Part shown: positions 63,076 through 64,000 of the stretch, in pieces
Layout of the letters: every line of letters begins with the position of its first letter
Position numbering within the stretch: the first letter of the stretch is position 1
Source of the DNA: Paenibacillus sp. 1781tsa1
GTDB lineage: Bacteria > Bacillota > Bacilli > Paenibacillales > Paenibacillaceae
NCBI RefSeq assembly: GCF_024159265.1
Contig: NZ_JAMYWY010000001.1
Span: forward strand, 248,001-312,000
Direction of reading: 5' to 3'
Length of the DNA stretch: 64,000 nucleotides
Translations under genes and position numbers: made by a program
Notes under the pieces: generated by a model
Told to the model about the DNA's origin: nothing
The model's database searches: none
What the model saw: the letters and a program-made list of their open reading frames with translations, nothing else

Positions 63076-63920
63076 TTGGACAACGAAACTCTACAGCATG
63101 GGTCGTCAGCAAACATGTGTTGATCTCAGGCATCGCCTTTGTCATGCTCTACCCGATCCTCTGGATGCTGGGGAGCTCATTCAAACCGGGACATATGATC
63201 TTTACAGAGACCTGGTTCTGGCCACAGGAATGGAATTGGCAAAATTACATGAATGGCTGGTCTGGAATTCAGGGGAATCCATTCTCCCGGTTCCTGACCA
63301 ACTCTGTCATCCTGTCGCTTGGTGCCGTGCTGGGCAATGTCATCTCCTGCTCTATGGCGGCATATGCCTTCGCGCGACTGAATTTTCGATTCAAAGCCAT
63401 CTGTTTCGGCCTGATGCTCATGACGATTATGCTGCCGCATCATGTAACGCTGATCCCGCAGTATATTCTCTTCAACCACCTGGAGTGGGTGAACACGTAT
63501 CTTCCGCTTGTGGTGCCAAAATGGCTGGCGACCGATGCCTTCTTCATTTTTCTCATGGTACAGTTCTTCCGGGGATTGCCCAAAGAGCTGGATGAGGCGG
63601 CAACTATTGATGGATGCGGTCCTGTGAAAATATACACCAAAATCATCATTCCACTTGCTTTTCCAGCGCTGGTTACCACGATGATCTTTACGTTCTTGTG
63701 GACATGGGACGACTTCTTCAGTCAGTTGATCTACTTGAGTGATGTTAGCAAATACACCGTGCCGCTAGGTCTGCGTCTGTTCCTTGATTCGAGTTCTCAA
63801 TCCGATTGGGGTCCGATGTTTGCCATGTCGGTGTTGTCATTGGTGCCATGTTTCATTGTATTTATCGTGTGTCAAAAGTACTTCGTGGAAGGAATCGCGA
63901 CCTCTGGGCTCAAAGGGTAA
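63072..63920 (+). CDS. Carbohydrate ABC transporter permease, UgpE/MalG type
   Basis: 282 residues, six TM segments, with the EAA loop LDEAATIDGCGPVKIYTKIIIP and the C-terminal KYFVEGIATSGLKG typical of MalG-like partners. It overlaps the upstream permease in ATGA. No ATPase gene is present here; as in many Firmicutes a shared MsmK-type ATPase encoded elsewhere is expected to energise it. Confidence 0.95.
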   Translation: MIGQRNSTAWVVSKHVLISGIAFVMLYPILWMLGSSFKPGHMIFTETWFWPQEWNWQNYMNGWSGIQGNPFSRFLTNSVILSLGAVLGNVISCSMAAYAFARLNFRFKAICFGLMLMTIMLPHHVTLIPQYILFNHLEWVNTYLPLVVPKWLATDAFFIFLMVQFFRGLPKELDEAATIDGCGPVKIYTKIIIPLAFPALVTTMIFTFLWTWDDFFSQLIYLSDVSKYTVPLGLRLFLDSSSQSDWGPMFAMSVLSLVPCFIVFIVCQKYFVEGIATSGLKG

Positions 63921-64000
63921 TTCCAAGACGAAACGAGTTGATTTTTCCATGGGGAAAGGAAGCTGGTCTTCATTCATTAATCAAAAGCTGCAACAAAGCA
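63921..64000 (+). other. Window end after the permease gene; possible next gene start
   Basis: An ATG at 63949 opens a frame that runs off the window end (MGKGSWSSFINQKLQQ). No ribosome binding site is visible, so it is not called as a gene. Confidence 0.2.

Overview
The window looks like chromosome of a Paenibacillus or close relative. Reasons: moderate G+C, strong AGGAGG-type ribosome binding sites, lipoprotein/LplBC-type sugar importers with membrane-bound AraC regulators, S-layer homology (SLH) proteins, an ECF sigma/DUF4179 pair, a B. subtilis-type BglG/PTS operon and a bacilliredoxin. I see no rRNA, tRNA, CRISPR array, insertion sequence or prophage. The species is not determined.

Layout. 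(1) 1-11571: a glycan-use locus. It runs from the end of an LplC-type permease through a solute-binding lipoprotein, a transmembrane AraC regulator, a GH3 glycosidase and a GH38 alpha-mannosidase to two sugar phosphate isomerase/epimerase-like TIM barrels. (2) 11572-14650: small accessory genes. These are a DNA-binding protein, a frameshifted membrane gene, a VOC protein, a linker-rich protein with an OB-like tail, and a membrane-anchored YtxJ bacilliredoxin. (3) 14761-16754: an AT-richer pair, an unknown protein plus an HTH-ImmA/IrrE metalloprotease. (4) 16840-26483: a complete Kdp potassium system with two candidate KdpE operators, an extra small membrane ORF before kdpF, and a split KdpD whose sensor half is tandemly duplicated. 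(5) 26602-28935: divergent GH4 alpha-galactosidase and AraC regulator. (6) 28970-34401: promoter, cobalamin riboswitch, terminator and a five-gene peptide/nickel-type ABC transporter, best read as a cobalt (or cobalt-chelate) importer.

(7) 34803-39483: two overlapping leftward genes for a very large secreted protein and an SLH protein. (8) 39821-43357: leftward housekeeping and stress genes (csaA, udk, a vanZ-like gene, and a DUF4179 protein with its ECF sigma factor). (9) 43557-49079: a beta-glucoside operon with two RAT antiterminator/terminator switches, BglG-type antiterminator, EIIBCA, GH1 phospho-glucosidase and a KdgT-like permease. (10) 49182-57744: a DJ-1/PfpI protein, a secreted coiled-coil protein, an SNF2 ATPase translationally coupled to a SWIM protein, an EEP-family phosphatase/nuclease and a soluble chemoreceptor. 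(11) 57788-57983: a non-coding element with 18-bp terminal inverted repeats. (12) 58310-63920: a GH105-type hydrolase with a cre site, then a sugar-binding lipoprotein and two permeases with their own cre site.

Most promising for follow-up: the duplicated and split KdpD with its tandem operators, the B12-riboswitch-controlled transporter, the unknown-protein/ImmA pair, the SLH/large secreted protein pair, and the inverted-repeat element. All functions are inferred from motifs and context read by eye; no database search was possible.
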